From Promethearchaeota archaeon (GTDB lineage Archaea > Asgardarchaeota > Lokiarchaeia > Sigyniarchaeales > SOKP01): 33,537 bases of DNA. Each line of letters opens with the position of its first letter. Within the stretch, counting starts at the first letter, position 1. This document shows, one piece after another, positions 17,455-24,302 of the stretch. The notes under the pieces are model-generated. The model searched no databases and had not been told where the DNA came from. It saw nothing but the letters and a program-made list of their open reading frames with translations. A program made the position numbers and the translations under genes. The stretch is from assembly GCA_016839585.1 (NCBI GenBank), contig JAEOTZ010000060.1, forward strand, positions 1 to 33,537. The letters are read 5' to 3'.

Positions 17455-18759
17455 ATGGTAAAAGAAATAGTAGTTGAACCAGTCACTCGATTAGAGGGAC
17501 ATGGAGGTTTAAGAATTGTCTTGGGAGATGATGGAAAGGTTAAAGATGCGCAATTTAATATTACTTCGACAAGATTCTTTGAGAAGTTCTGTGAGGGCAG
17601 ATATGCAGAACACGTGCCTCGTATTACACCTAGAATTTGTGGTATTTGTCCAATTCCTCACCATTTAACACCTACAAAAGCAGTAGAAGATGCCTGGGGC
17701 GTTGAAATTCCTGAGCCAGCAAGAAAATTAAGAATATTATTACAAAATGCTAAACAATACTCTTCTCATGTATTACACTTTTATGCTTTGGCAGCACCTG
17801 ATTTCTTACTTGGACCTTTCGCAGACCCTGCATTAAGAAATGTCGTCCATGTTATCAATAAGATGCCTGATGTTGGAGCAATGGCTCTGAAAATGATGGA
17901 TTTTGGACAAAAATTATGTGCTGAGATTGGTGGTAAATCAGTTCATCCTATTTCTGCAATTGTCGGTGGAATGAAAAAACCAATGGATGAAGATGCAAGA
18001 GATAAATTTCTTAAACAAGTTGGTGAACAGATAGAATTTACAAAGAAGACAGTAGAAATTGGCTTAAAAGTAGTAGAAGATTATTGGGACGTGGTAGCAA
18101 ACGTTGCTGTCGTACCTACATATTATCTTGGGATGACAAAGAATGGAGTACATGACATTTATGAAGGAGATATAAGAATTGTTACACCTAACGGTGAGAA
18201 AAAGGATTTTGATATCCATAAATATTTGGATGTACTTGGCGAACATATTCCAGAACACTCTTATGCCACTCACATGTATTATAAGCCAGCAGGATATCCC
18301 GATGGGATATATCGAGCAAATTGTTTAGCAATGATTAATGCTGCAGATAAAATGGCAACACCACTAGCAGATGAGGCATTAAAAGCCTTTAGAGATAAAA
18401 CAGGACCAATTTCCCATCACACATTTGCGTATCATTGGGCACGATTAATTGAAACTGTAGAAGCAATTGAAATAATTGCAACGTTACTTAAGGACCCTGA
18501 CGTTGTAAATCCTGATTGTAAGACTTTAGATGTAGAGCCGAGGGAAGGAAATGGTGTAGGTGTAACAGAAGCCCCAAGAGGTCTATTGTTATACAATATC
18601 TGGTCTGATGCTGCTGGAATCTGTAAAAAATTAAATCTATTAGTAGCAACTAATCATAATATTGCAGGAATAGAAAAAACTCTTATGCACACCGCAAAAC
18701 AGGTATTTGAAGATAAGGCTTTAGACGGATTAAAATTACCAGACCCATGGATTAAATAA
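17455..18759 (+). CDS. vhuA: [NiFe] hydrogenase large subunit, truncated before the L2 motif
   Basis: Large subunit of the F420-non-reducing hydrogenase. The N-terminal L1 nickel-binding motif R-I-C62-G-I-C65-P is intact. The 434-residue protein ends in GLKLPDPWIK and contains no C-terminal DPCxxCxxH (L2) motif, which supplies the other two Ni ligands in single-chain large subunits. The missing segment is encoded immediately downstream by vhuU. This split arrangement is known for the selenium-containing Vhu hydrogenase of Methanococcus. Because the C-terminal tail is a separate peptide, maturation of this chain should not need the usual C-terminal proteolysis. The start is the ATG 5 nt after the vhuG stop codon. 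Confidence 0.95.
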   Translation: MVKEIVVEPVTRLEGHGGLRIVLGDDGKVKDAQFNITSTRFFEKFCEGRYAEHVPRITPRICGICPIPHHLTPTKAVEDAWGVEIPEPARKLRILLQNAKQYSSHVLHFYALAAPDFLLGPFADPALRNVVHVINKMPDVGAMALKMMDFGQKLCAEIGGKSVHPISAIVGGMKKPMDEDARDKFLKQVGEQIEFTKKTVEIGLKVVEDYWDVVANVAVVPTYYLGMTKNGVHDIYEGDIRIVTPNGEKKDFDIHKYLDVLGEHIPEHSYATHMYYKPAGYPDGIYRANCLAMINAADKMATPLADEALKAFRDKTGPISHHTFAYHWARLIETVEAIEIIATLLKDPDVVNPDCKTLDVEPREGNGVGVTEAPRGLLLYNIWSDAAGICKKLNLLVATNHNIAGIEKTLMHTAKQVFEDKALDGLKLPDPWIK

Positions 18760-18798
18760 ATTTATTGAAAATAAAATATCAAAAGCGTGAACAAAAAA

Positions 18799-18903
18799 AT
18801 GAGTGATATACCAGAAGGAATGGTAAATCTCTTAGAAATGGTAGTCCGCTGTTTCGATTGCTGACTATCATGTGCCGCACACATCACGGTTGTTGATGAG
18901 TAA
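18799..18903 (+). CDS. vhuU: VhuU selenopeptide with in-frame UGA (Sec22)
   Basis: A 34-residue reading frame containing one in-frame TGA at 18862-18864. Decoded as selenocysteine it reads NLLEMVVRCFDCULSCAAH, followed by six residues and a TAA stop. This aligns with the C-terminal L2 region of MvhA-type large subunits (RAYDPCxxCxxH), with Sec22 at the first Ni-ligand Cys and Cys25 at the second, and His28 at the normal processing site. VhuA upstream lacks exactly this segment. Cys21 replaces the usual Pro before the Ni ligand, making a Cys-Sec pair. The start ATG is at 18799; an in-frame GTG at 18787 would add four residues. Candidate SECIS RNA follows at 18934-19005. A pseudogene is unlikely because every residue around the UGA is conserved hydrogenase motif. 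Confidence 0.9.
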
Positions 18904-18933
18904 GGCACTGAGATTTACTCTCGAAAATTAAAC

Positions 18934-19005
18934 GTAGGCTTAGGATGAATATCCAATAAAAATAATAGATTGGATATAACTGCCCACGCAAGGGTTAAAG
19001 CCTAC
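18934..19005 (+). promoter_or_regulatory. Candidate SECIS element in the vhuU 3' UTR
   Basis: RNA fold between vhuU and hdrC. Helix I: GTAGGCTT (18934-18941) pairs perfectly with AAGCCTAC (18998-19005). Helix II: ATATCCAAT (18949-18957) pairs perfectly with ATTGGATAT (18969-18977), closing an 11-nt A-rich loop that begins AAAAA. Helix III: CCC (18983-18985) with GGG (18992-18994), loop ACGCAA, extendable by two A-U pairs after a CTG bulge. The sequence ATGA (18945-18948) directly precedes helix II, as in the 5' side of eukaryotic-type SECIS cores, but no matching 3' GA is obvious. The short C3-G3 stem resembles the apical stem of classical archaeal SECIS. It begins 30 nt after the vhuU stop, the usual 3' UTR position in archaea. 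Confidence 0.72.
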
Positions 19006-19023
19006 CAATACAAAATAATAAAA

Positions 19024-19028
19024 AGGAG
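19024..19028 (+). promoter_or_regulatory. Shine-Dalgarno deciding the hdrC GTG start
   Basis: AGGAG lies 5 nt before GTG 19034 and 14 nt before the in-frame ATG 19043. The spacing favours the GTG. Confidence 0.5.
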
Positions 19029-19033
19029 AAAAA

Positions 19034-19549
19034 GTGAAAAAAATGAGTATAGATTTCGAATTTCGAAAATTAGTAATGGATTTTCATCAAGGGTCTGATT
19101 TAATCAAATATTGTTATCAATGTAGCCGTTGTGCAGATAATTGCCCTGTTACAAAAGTATCAGCTGATTTCTATGGAACTACTGGATATAATCCAAGAAA
19201 TAATATCTTAAATGCGTTATTAGGTTATAAGGATCTGATATTTACAGAAGATGAATTGATAATTTGGGGTTGTACGGTATGTGATACATGTGATGAGGTA
19301 TGTCCACAAGACATTGAGTTAACAGAGATATTTACGTTCTTAAAGAATCAATCTATTGAGCAAGGGAAAGGACCAGAGTTTATATATTCTCAAGCAAAGG
19401 CGATATTTGATAGTGCTAAAGCAATCCCTTCACAACCTGCGATTGAGAGGAGAAGAGAACAGATGGGATTACCTGCAATTGTTATACCTGATGTCAATGA
19501 GTTGCAAACATTATTAAAAAATATTGGAGCAGCCAAAAAATTAAAATAA
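19034..19549 (+). CDS. hdrC: Heterodisulfide reductase subunit C
   Basis: A small iron-sulfur subunit that passes electrons from HdrA to the HdrB active site. The 171 residues contain two canonical [4Fe-4S] ferredoxin motifs: CYQCSRCADNCP (about residues 27-38) and CTVCDTCDEVCP (about 77-88). The rest is helical and lacks transmembrane segments, so this is the soluble HdrC type and not HdrE-linked. GTG at 19034 is chosen as start because AGGAG sits 5 nt upstream; ATG at 19043 would drop three residues. It is followed after 18 nt by hdrB. Together with the hydrogenase genes this indicates a cytoplasmic Mvh/Vhu-Hdr electron-bifurcating complex. Confidence 0.93.
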   Translation: MKKMSIDFEFRKLVMDFHQGSDLIKYCYQCSRCADNCPVTKVSADFYGTTGYNPRNNILNALLGYKDLIFTEDELIIWGCTVCDTCDEVCPQDIELTEIFTFLKNQSIEQGKGPEFIYSQAKAIFDSAKAIPSQPAIERRREQMGLPAIVIPDVNELQTLLKNIGAAKKLK

Positions 19550-19567
19550 TTCGAGGGTAAGAAAAAA

Positions 19568-20440
19568 ATGACAGAATTTAAAATGTTTGAAGGATGTACG
19601 ATTGGTAATAGAATTCCTTTCATAGAAGCAGCATCTAGAAAAGTTTTTGAAAAGGTTGGGATTGAAACTTCCCAAGCAGCATTCTCATGCTGCCCAGATC
19701 CTACTGGAATGAAAAGTTTTGATAACAATGCGTGGTTAACCATCGGTGCTATGAATTTATGTTTAGCTGAAGCAGAGGGAAAAGATATAATCTCATTATG
19801 TAACGGTTGCACCAATACTTTACGAGGTGTACAACATCAATTAAAACACGATTCTTTGAAAAAAGAAAAAGTCAATAAAGAATTAGCCAAAATCGGTAAA
19901 GAATTTAAAGGTACAATTGATGTTAAGCACTTTGTAGATGTATTACAAGAGCACCTTGATAAAGTCAAAGGTTCCATTACAAAACCATTAAATGGTTTAA
20001 AAGTTGCTTGTCATCCTGGGTGTCATTACATGCGACCAGCAGAGTGGATGGAATCTGATGATCCTATGAGACCAGAAACGTTAAAAAAGCTTGTGGCAGC
20101 AAGTGGAGCGACTGTTGTGGATTATGATGAGTTAGTTTTATGTTGTGGTTCTGCTGTGACAAATGCATATGAAGAACATGGTCTAGCAAATCTTAAAAAT
20201 AAATTAGATAGTATAAAAAATGCAGGAGCAGATATTATCTGTGTAAATTGTCCAGCTTGCTTTCAACAATTTGATACTAGACAACGCGATTTATCTAAGA
20301 AGTATGAAAAAGAGTACGATATTCCAGTATTATATATAACTGAGCTATATGCTTTAGCTATGGGATATAGTGCTGATGAGATTGGCTTAAAATTTCATAG
20401 AACCCGCTTGAAATCCATTTTAGAAAAATATGGTTTGTAA
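19568..20440 (+). CDS. hdrB: Heterodisulfide reductase subunit B
   Basis: Catalytic subunit of heterodisulfide reductase, with paired CCG domains that hold the noncubane [4Fe-4S] clusters in methanogen HdrB. In this 290-residue protein domain 1 shows FEGCTIGNRIPF, AFSCCPDPTG and LCNGCTNTL; domain 2 shows ACHPGCHYMRP, LVLCCGSAV and CVNCPACFQQFD. Both have the C...CC...CxxC order. GAGGGT at 19553-19558 lies 9 nt before the ATG. It is the last gene of the operon. hdrA is not in this window, so the flavin-bifurcating partner must be elsewhere. In a non-methanogen the disulfide or other acceptor is not known from sequence. Confidence 0.95.
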   Translation: MTEFKMFEGCTIGNRIPFIEAASRKVFEKVGIETSQAAFSCCPDPTGMKSFDNNAWLTIGAMNLCLAEAEGKDIISLCNGCTNTLRGVQHQLKHDSLKKEKVNKELAKIGKEFKGTIDVKHFVDVLQEHLDKVKGSITKPLNGLKVACHPGCHYMRPAEWMESDDPMRPETLKKLVAASGATVVDYDELVLCCGSAVTNAYEEHGLANLKNKLDSIKNAGADIICVNCPACFQQFDTRQRDLSKKYEKEYDIPVLYITELYALAMGYSADEIGLKFHRTRLKSILEKYGL

Positions 20441-20795
20441 TTTTTAAATTTATTAAATTTACTTTATTTTTTTTTATTTTATTTTTCTTTAGCGTAAAAC
20501 TTTTTTTTAGGAATAATAGTAGATTCTTTTCGCAATTTAAATAATAACTACTACTGGAAAACTATTTTCCAATTACAGAATATTTAAATGAAATCCTATT
20601 AAAAATTAACTCATTACATGAGAAATATAAACTTAATGGATTAATTAACCTCTTTATAGTATTTGTTAAATCTTTTTGATTAGAATGTAAAACGTATGTA
20701 AAGTTTAAATAATACCGAATAAAATTATAAATAGTTTTTTCATTTTTTTCAATTAAAATAAGAATATAATTAAATAATGATTAGAAGATAAAAGC
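20441..20795. other. Intergenic region after hdrB
   Basis: 355 nt without a recognised gene. It opens with a T-rich tract (20463-20490), the likely operon terminator. From 20548 to 20679 one plus-strand frame stays open for 43 codons (reading LLLENYFPITEYLNEI... in part) with protein-like composition but no ATG/GTG/TTG start in a usable place and no recognisable family; it could be a gene remnant or chance. The last 100 nt are AT-rich and should contain the promoter for the next gene. Confidence 0.4.
20463..20490 (+). terminator. T-rich terminator of the hydrogenase operon
   Basis: Runs of T9, T4 and T5 occur within 28 nt, beginning 22 nt after the hdrB stop. This is typical of archaeal termination at oligo-T without hairpin. 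Confidence 0.45.
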
Positions 20796-21602
20796 ATGTC
20801 GTTATACAATTTAAAACGCGATCCCTCATGGTTTTTTTCTTATATTGAGAATTATTATCATTTATTTTTGGATATAAAGTTTGATAATAAAGTTGTTTCT
20901 AACGCAGTTATTAATTTTTCAATGGAACTGGGTTTACAGGGTTTTGAAGGATTGCTATTTTACATTTATAAACCACATTCTAAGAAAATAAAGTTTGATC
21001 TGATTAAACACTCAATTGATCAAACACACCATATTGAAAATTTGAACTATAATTTAAGTGAGAGTTCTATAAATTCACTAGATTTAATTATCATTCCATT
21101 TGGATACTTTAAAGATGAACATAAATTAACCTTATCTGTCCTATCTGAAAAATCAGAAGCAGGTTTTGAAATATATGCTTGGTCACCGTCAAGCCTTTAT
21201 AAACATGTGAAATCAGTGATTAGAATCGGCAATCAATATAATGAATTAATTCCTATTGCTGATTACAAGGGATATTATTTTCAAACAGATAGTGCTTTTA
21301 AAGGAAATGAAACTGGACGTCTTTTTGATCTGATAAATTTACTGGTAGAAATAGATAATAGTAAAGATGAATTTACTAATGAGCCAATAATTGAGCCAAT
21401 GGATTCAGATATAAAAGCTCTAGTTAAAAAGAGTAATGAATTCTTATTTGAACTCTGTCAAACATCTGTTCCATTAGAAATAAAAAATATAGTACGAGAA
21501 TTAGAAAGATTAAAATTTAATATAGATAGCTTATCAAAAGTAGAAATTTTTAATTGGCTTGATGATTTAATTACCTTCTATTCAGAAAAACCCGAAAAAT
21601 AG
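20796..21602 (+). CDS. Uncharacterised 268-residue soluble protein
   Basis: No family is recognised. The protein is hydrophilic with alternating strand-like and helical stretches. It has a beta-rich N-terminal half (residues about 20-170, including VVSNAVINFSMEL, GLLFYIYKPHSKKIKF, LDLIIIPFGYF and VKSVIRIGNQYN) and a helical C-terminal tail (about 205-268) ending in an acidic/aromatic helix. No Cys motif, signal peptide or membrane segment is visible. It starts at ATG 20796 and follows the hydrogenase operon after a terminator-like region, so operon membership is doubtful. Confidence 0.7.
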   Translation: MSLYNLKRDPSWFFSYIENYYHLFLDIKFDNKVVSNAVINFSMELGLQGFEGLLFYIYKPHSKKIKFDLIKHSIDQTHHIENLNYNLSESSINSLDLIIIPFGYFKDEHKLTLSVLSEKSEAGFEIYAWSPSSLYKHVKSVIRIGNQYNELIPIADYKGYYFQTDSAFKGNETGRLFDLINLLVEIDNSKDEFTNEPIIEPMDSDIKALVKKSNEFLFELCQTSVPLEIKNIVRELERLKFNIDSLSKVEIFNWLDDLITFYSEKPEK

Positions 21603-21639
21603 TTATTTTCTAAATTAAAATAAAATAAAGATTATTCAT

Positions 21640-22188
21640 TCACTTTTTCTTAACTTTTTTTATAAGTAGGATAATTAGTGCTAAAACAAAGAAAATAATC
21701 GCTGCTATTAAAAATCCAAATTTAATTGTGGCACTTAGAGAAGCAATAAACGAATTAGTAGATGAAACGGATGTTGGTGTGTCTAACATTAAGAGTAAAT
21801 TGATATTCTCTATTACATCAAATAATCCTGAAATTGTGCCTAATAGGGTCATAAATATCCCAAAATTTTGCAGATTTCCATCTAATCTTCTTGAAACTAG
21901 TAGATTGAGACTAAAAGCAATAGATACATATCCAATAATGAATATAAAATCCCAATATATTGCTAAAGTTTGTTTATTTCTTCCACTAGACCCCCACGCA
22001 AACATGATTGCTTCAGCCCTTTCTGAAGACCATGCAAATTCGAAATCTAGGATTCCATAATCATTCAAGGTTGCTTCAATTGGAATAAAAACTAAAAGAT
22101 AAATTAGAATAACGATAACAACACCAATAATAGTAGTTAATATCAATAGTTTGTCCTTTGGAGTATTTTTTAATTTATTTAAGAACAC
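21640..22188 (-). CDS. Four-helix membrane protein, unknown function
   Basis: A 182-residue protein with a Lys-rich N-terminus (KLKNTPKDK), a first transmembrane helix (about 14-36), a loop with several aromatic and charged residues (about 40-75), and three more helices (about 77-97, 107-130 and 152-176), ending in KKVKKK. The positive tail suggests both termini are cytoplasmic. No family is identified. It is convergent with the preceding unknown gene, 37 nt apart. Confidence 0.7.
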   Translation of the reverse strand: MFLNKLKNTPKDKLLILTTIIGVVIVILIYLLVFIPIEATLNDYGILDFEFAWSSERAEAIMFAWGSSGRNKQTLAIYWDFIFIIGYVSIAFSLNLLVSRRLDGNLQNFGIFMTLLGTISGLFDVIENINLLLMLDTPTSVSSTNSFIASLSATIKFGFLIAAIIFFVLALIILLIKKVKKK

Positions 22189-22356
22189 AATAAATCACTC
22201 TTTACAGATTAATAATTTCTAAACTAAATAATAAATTATTTTTGTTTTCATTATATATTAAGATTAAAATCTTCTCTTTTCAAAGTAAATCAATAATTTT
22301 ATTTTATCATAAGTATTATAATTATAATATAACTTTAAATTCATTAGAAATTAATA

Positions 22357-22599
22357 ATGTGCCTTGCTATACCTGGAAAGATTGTAGAAATAAATGACAA
22401 TTGGGCTCTAGTTGATTTTGATGGCATTAAACAAAATGTAATAATAGCATTGATCCAAAATCCAGAAGTAGGAAAGTATGTCATAGTTCATGCAGGTTAT
22501 GCAATTGAACAAATGGATGAGAAAGATGCTTTAGAAGCTATAGAGCAATGGAAAGAACTTGCTCAAGATCAGGATTTAAATCTTGAAGATATCTTATAG
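22357..22599 (+). CDS. hypC: Hydrogenase maturation chaperone HypC/HybG
   Basis: An 80-residue member of the HypC family that carries the Fe(CN)2CO unit with HypD and delivers it to the hydrogenase large subunit. The essential N-terminal M-C-L-A-I-P-G-K (Cys2 is the ligand after Met removal) is present, followed by the VDFDGIKQNV OB-fold strand and VIVHAGYAIEQMDE, all standard. Its last 6 nt overlap the end of the CooC-type gene in convergent orientation. It is separated from hypD/E by the structural operon. Confidence 0.95.
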   Translation: MCLAIPGKIVEINDNWALVDFDGIKQNVIIALIQNPEVGKYVIVHAGYAIEQMDEKDALEAIEQWKELAQDQDLNLEDIL

Positions 22600-23397
22600 A
22601 TCAAACAAATCCTTTTTTAAATCTTTTAACTTTTTGTATAAAATTTTTATTGAGTCAATTGCTTTTGAATTTGGGTTAAATTCTAACGGGGATATGCCAT
22701 TTAAATCTGCTTTACCTATATCTGAATCGAATGGAATTGAGTGATAAAGCGGGATTTCCCATTTTTGGACTCTTTTATTAATTATATCTAATTGAGATTG
22801 ATCTAATACCTTATTAGCTACTAAAAAAATATTTATGATTCCTAATTTTTTAGACAATACTATAATTTTTGAACAAAGATCTAATGATTTTTGAGATGGC
22901 TCAGACATAACTAACATAACATCAATCCCCTTTGCAGTACCTCGTCCTAAGTGTTCTAAACCTGCTTCAAAATCGACAATAACAACCTCATCCCTTTTAA
23001 CAAACAAATTATATAATAAAGTTCTAATTAAAGCATTTTCTGGACATAGGCACCCTGTTGCAGGTTCTTCAATAGATCCGAGAACAAGTAATTCTAGGCC
23101 GTCAGGCCCATTAACTTTGAACCTATCAGGAATATCAGAAACCTTCGGATTGATATTATATACCCCTGAAACTCCTCCTGGGACTGATGTCCGTTCTTTA
23201 ATCATTTCTTTCATTTCTGAGATAGGCACTATTTTTTCTTTCACATCTTGGTTAATTCCAAGTGTATAACTTAAATTCATGGCGGAATCGTTATCAATAG
23301 CTAAAACTTTAAAGCCATCTTTAGCAAATAATCTTGCTAGAATTCCAGCAATTAAAGTTTTACCAACTCCGCCCTTTCCTGAGACAGCAATCTTCAT
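22594..23397 (-). CDS. cooC: CooC/AcsF-type CODH maturation ATPase
   Basis: A 267-residue MinD/ParA-like P-loop ATPase. The deviant Walker A G-K-G-G-V-G-K-T is at residues 8-15, a Switch-like IDNDSAMNLSYTLG follows, then CLCPENALIR with the CxC metal-binding pair characteristic of CooC, the Walker B-like VVIVDFEAGLEHLGRG, and the LVANKV guanine/adenine specificity motif. CooC/AcsF proteins insert nickel into CO dehydrogenase/acetyl-CoA synthase. No CODH gene is in the window. The linkage to hypC suggests a nickel-enzyme maturation neighbourhood. Membership of the wider MinD family outside CooC is less likely because of the CLC and DFEAG motifs. Confidence 0.87.
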   Translation of the reverse strand: MKIAVSGKGGVGKTLIAGILARLFAKDGFKVLAIDNDSAMNLSYTLGINQDVKEKIVPISEMKEMIKERTSVPGGVSGVYNINPKVSDIPDRFKVNGPDGLELLVLGSIEEPATGCLCPENALIRTLLYNLFVKRDEVVIVDFEAGLEHLGRGTAKGIDVMLVMSEPSQKSLDLCSKIIVLSKKLGIINIFLVANKVLDQSQLDIINKRVQKWEIPLYHSIPFDSDIGKADLNGISPLEFNPNSKAIDSIKILYKKLKDLKKDLFDL

Positions 23398-23560
23398 GGT
23401 ATTAGTTATTTTTTTAATGAAATTAAATGTTTAGGTTAGTTTTAATAAAATTATAGTTGTAATTATTTAAATTTAATAAGAAAATTAAATAATAATTCAT
23501 GAGATATTAAGTTCCTTAATGAAATAAACTCTAAAAATAATTTCTTCAAAAGGTTGAAAG

Positions 23561-23653
23561 ATAATTAATAGCAAATTATGTGAAAAGCATAACCTAGATT
23601 ATAACTATGTATGCCCTAAATGCGTTGAACCTTTTCTAAAAAGAACTCAATTT
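23561..23653 (+). other. In-frame zinc-knuckle extension upstream of the EndoV-like start
   Basis: The frame of the EndoV-like gene stays open 93 nt upstream of its TTG. It encodes C-E-K-H, seven residues, then C-P-K-C (codons at 23579, 23588, 23612 and 23621), a CxxH-x7-CxxC zinc-knuckle pattern. It is bounded upstream by TGA at 23555 and contains no ATG/GTG/TTG, only ATA 23561 and ATT 23564. Such a motif is unlikely by chance, so translation may begin at ATA or ATT and add a zinc finger. Confidence 0.5.
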
Positions 23654-24283
23654 TTGAATTTAAATGAGATAAGGGAATATCAAAAAGTAAATGCGCTAAA
23701 AGTTAATACAAACGATATTTTAGACGAAGTGTGTATATTAGGATTTATAAAAATTAGAAATATTAAAGATAAAGCTTATTCTGGTTTAATATTATATGAT
23801 TGTAGAGAGAAAATGATAATCAAATCTTATTTTAAAACGTATAAGCCCAAAATTAGTGAATATCTTCCTTCAATTTTATTTCTAACTCAAACAGATATTT
23901 TTTTAGATTTAGTTGAAAATATTAAAGAAAAACCAGATTGCTATATTATTAATTCAAGTGGTCAAGTACATCCATTTCTTTATGGAGCTGCCTGTGATTT
24001 TGGTTTGAAAATTAGTACACCAGTTATAGGTTATACAAAAAAATTATTATTTGGAGTTTTAAAAGCACATGAAGAAACATCAAACTTTCTTGGAATTTAT
24101 TCTAATGATCAAATAATTGGTTATGCTATTCCTAAACCTAATTCGCAAAAATTGCTTTATATTTCTATCGGGAATAACATCTCTCTCCCAACAGCACTTA
24201 AAATATTCTTAGAACTTGACTTAGGTTTAATTAACAAATTAAATACAAAACTAAGCAATTACATTTTAAATAAAACAAAATAA
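23654..24283 (+). CDS. Endonuclease V-like protein with all catalytic acids replaced
   Basis: The 209-residue frame aligns along its length with endonuclease V (Nfi): N-terminal helix LNLNEIREYQKV, strand wedge E-Y-L-P (69-72, for PYIP), KPDCYIINSSGQVHP (for KPDxxxVDGHGxxHP), AACDFGLKISTPVIGYTKK (for ASHFGxxxDVPTIGVAKK) and LLYISIGNNISLPTAL (for PxFxxxGHxxSxxxA). The three catalytic carboxylates of EndoV (Asp43, Glu89, Asp110 in Thermotoga numbering) fall at Ile32, Gln79 and Asn100, so nuclease activity should be lost while the fold and inosine-pocket framework persist. It may bind deaminated nucleic acid without cutting. TTG is the only standard start; the frame upstream encodes a zinc knuckle (see separate entry). 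Confidence 0.75.
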   Translation: MNLNEIREYQKVNALKVNTNDILDEVCILGFIKIRNIKDKAYSGLILYDCREKMIIKSYFKTYKPKISEYLPSILFLTQTDIFLDLVENIKEKPDCYIINSSGQVHPFLYGAACDFGLKISTPVIGYTKKLLFGVLKAHEETSNFLGIYSNDQIIGYAIPKPNSQKLLYISIGNNISLPTALKIFLELDLGLINKLNTKLSNYILNKTK

Positions 24284-24302
24284 ATGAATTTTACTGAAGA
24301 TC

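Noticed and set aside
18064-18273. Minus-strand open frame inside vhuA
   Set aside because: It is the complement of strongly conserved hydrogenase coding sequence, with no start signal and atypical composition.
18862-18864. TGA as a true stop, making vhuU a pseudogene or noncoding
   Set aside because: Conserved motif residues continue in frame on both sides (NLLEMVVR before, LSCAAH after), vhuA lacks this segment, and a structured RNA follows.
23555-23557. TGA upstream of the EndoV-like frame as another selenocysteine codon
   Set aside because: No homology or redox motif surrounds it, another stop (TAA at 23525) lies just upstream, and no structured RNA was seen near the gene end.
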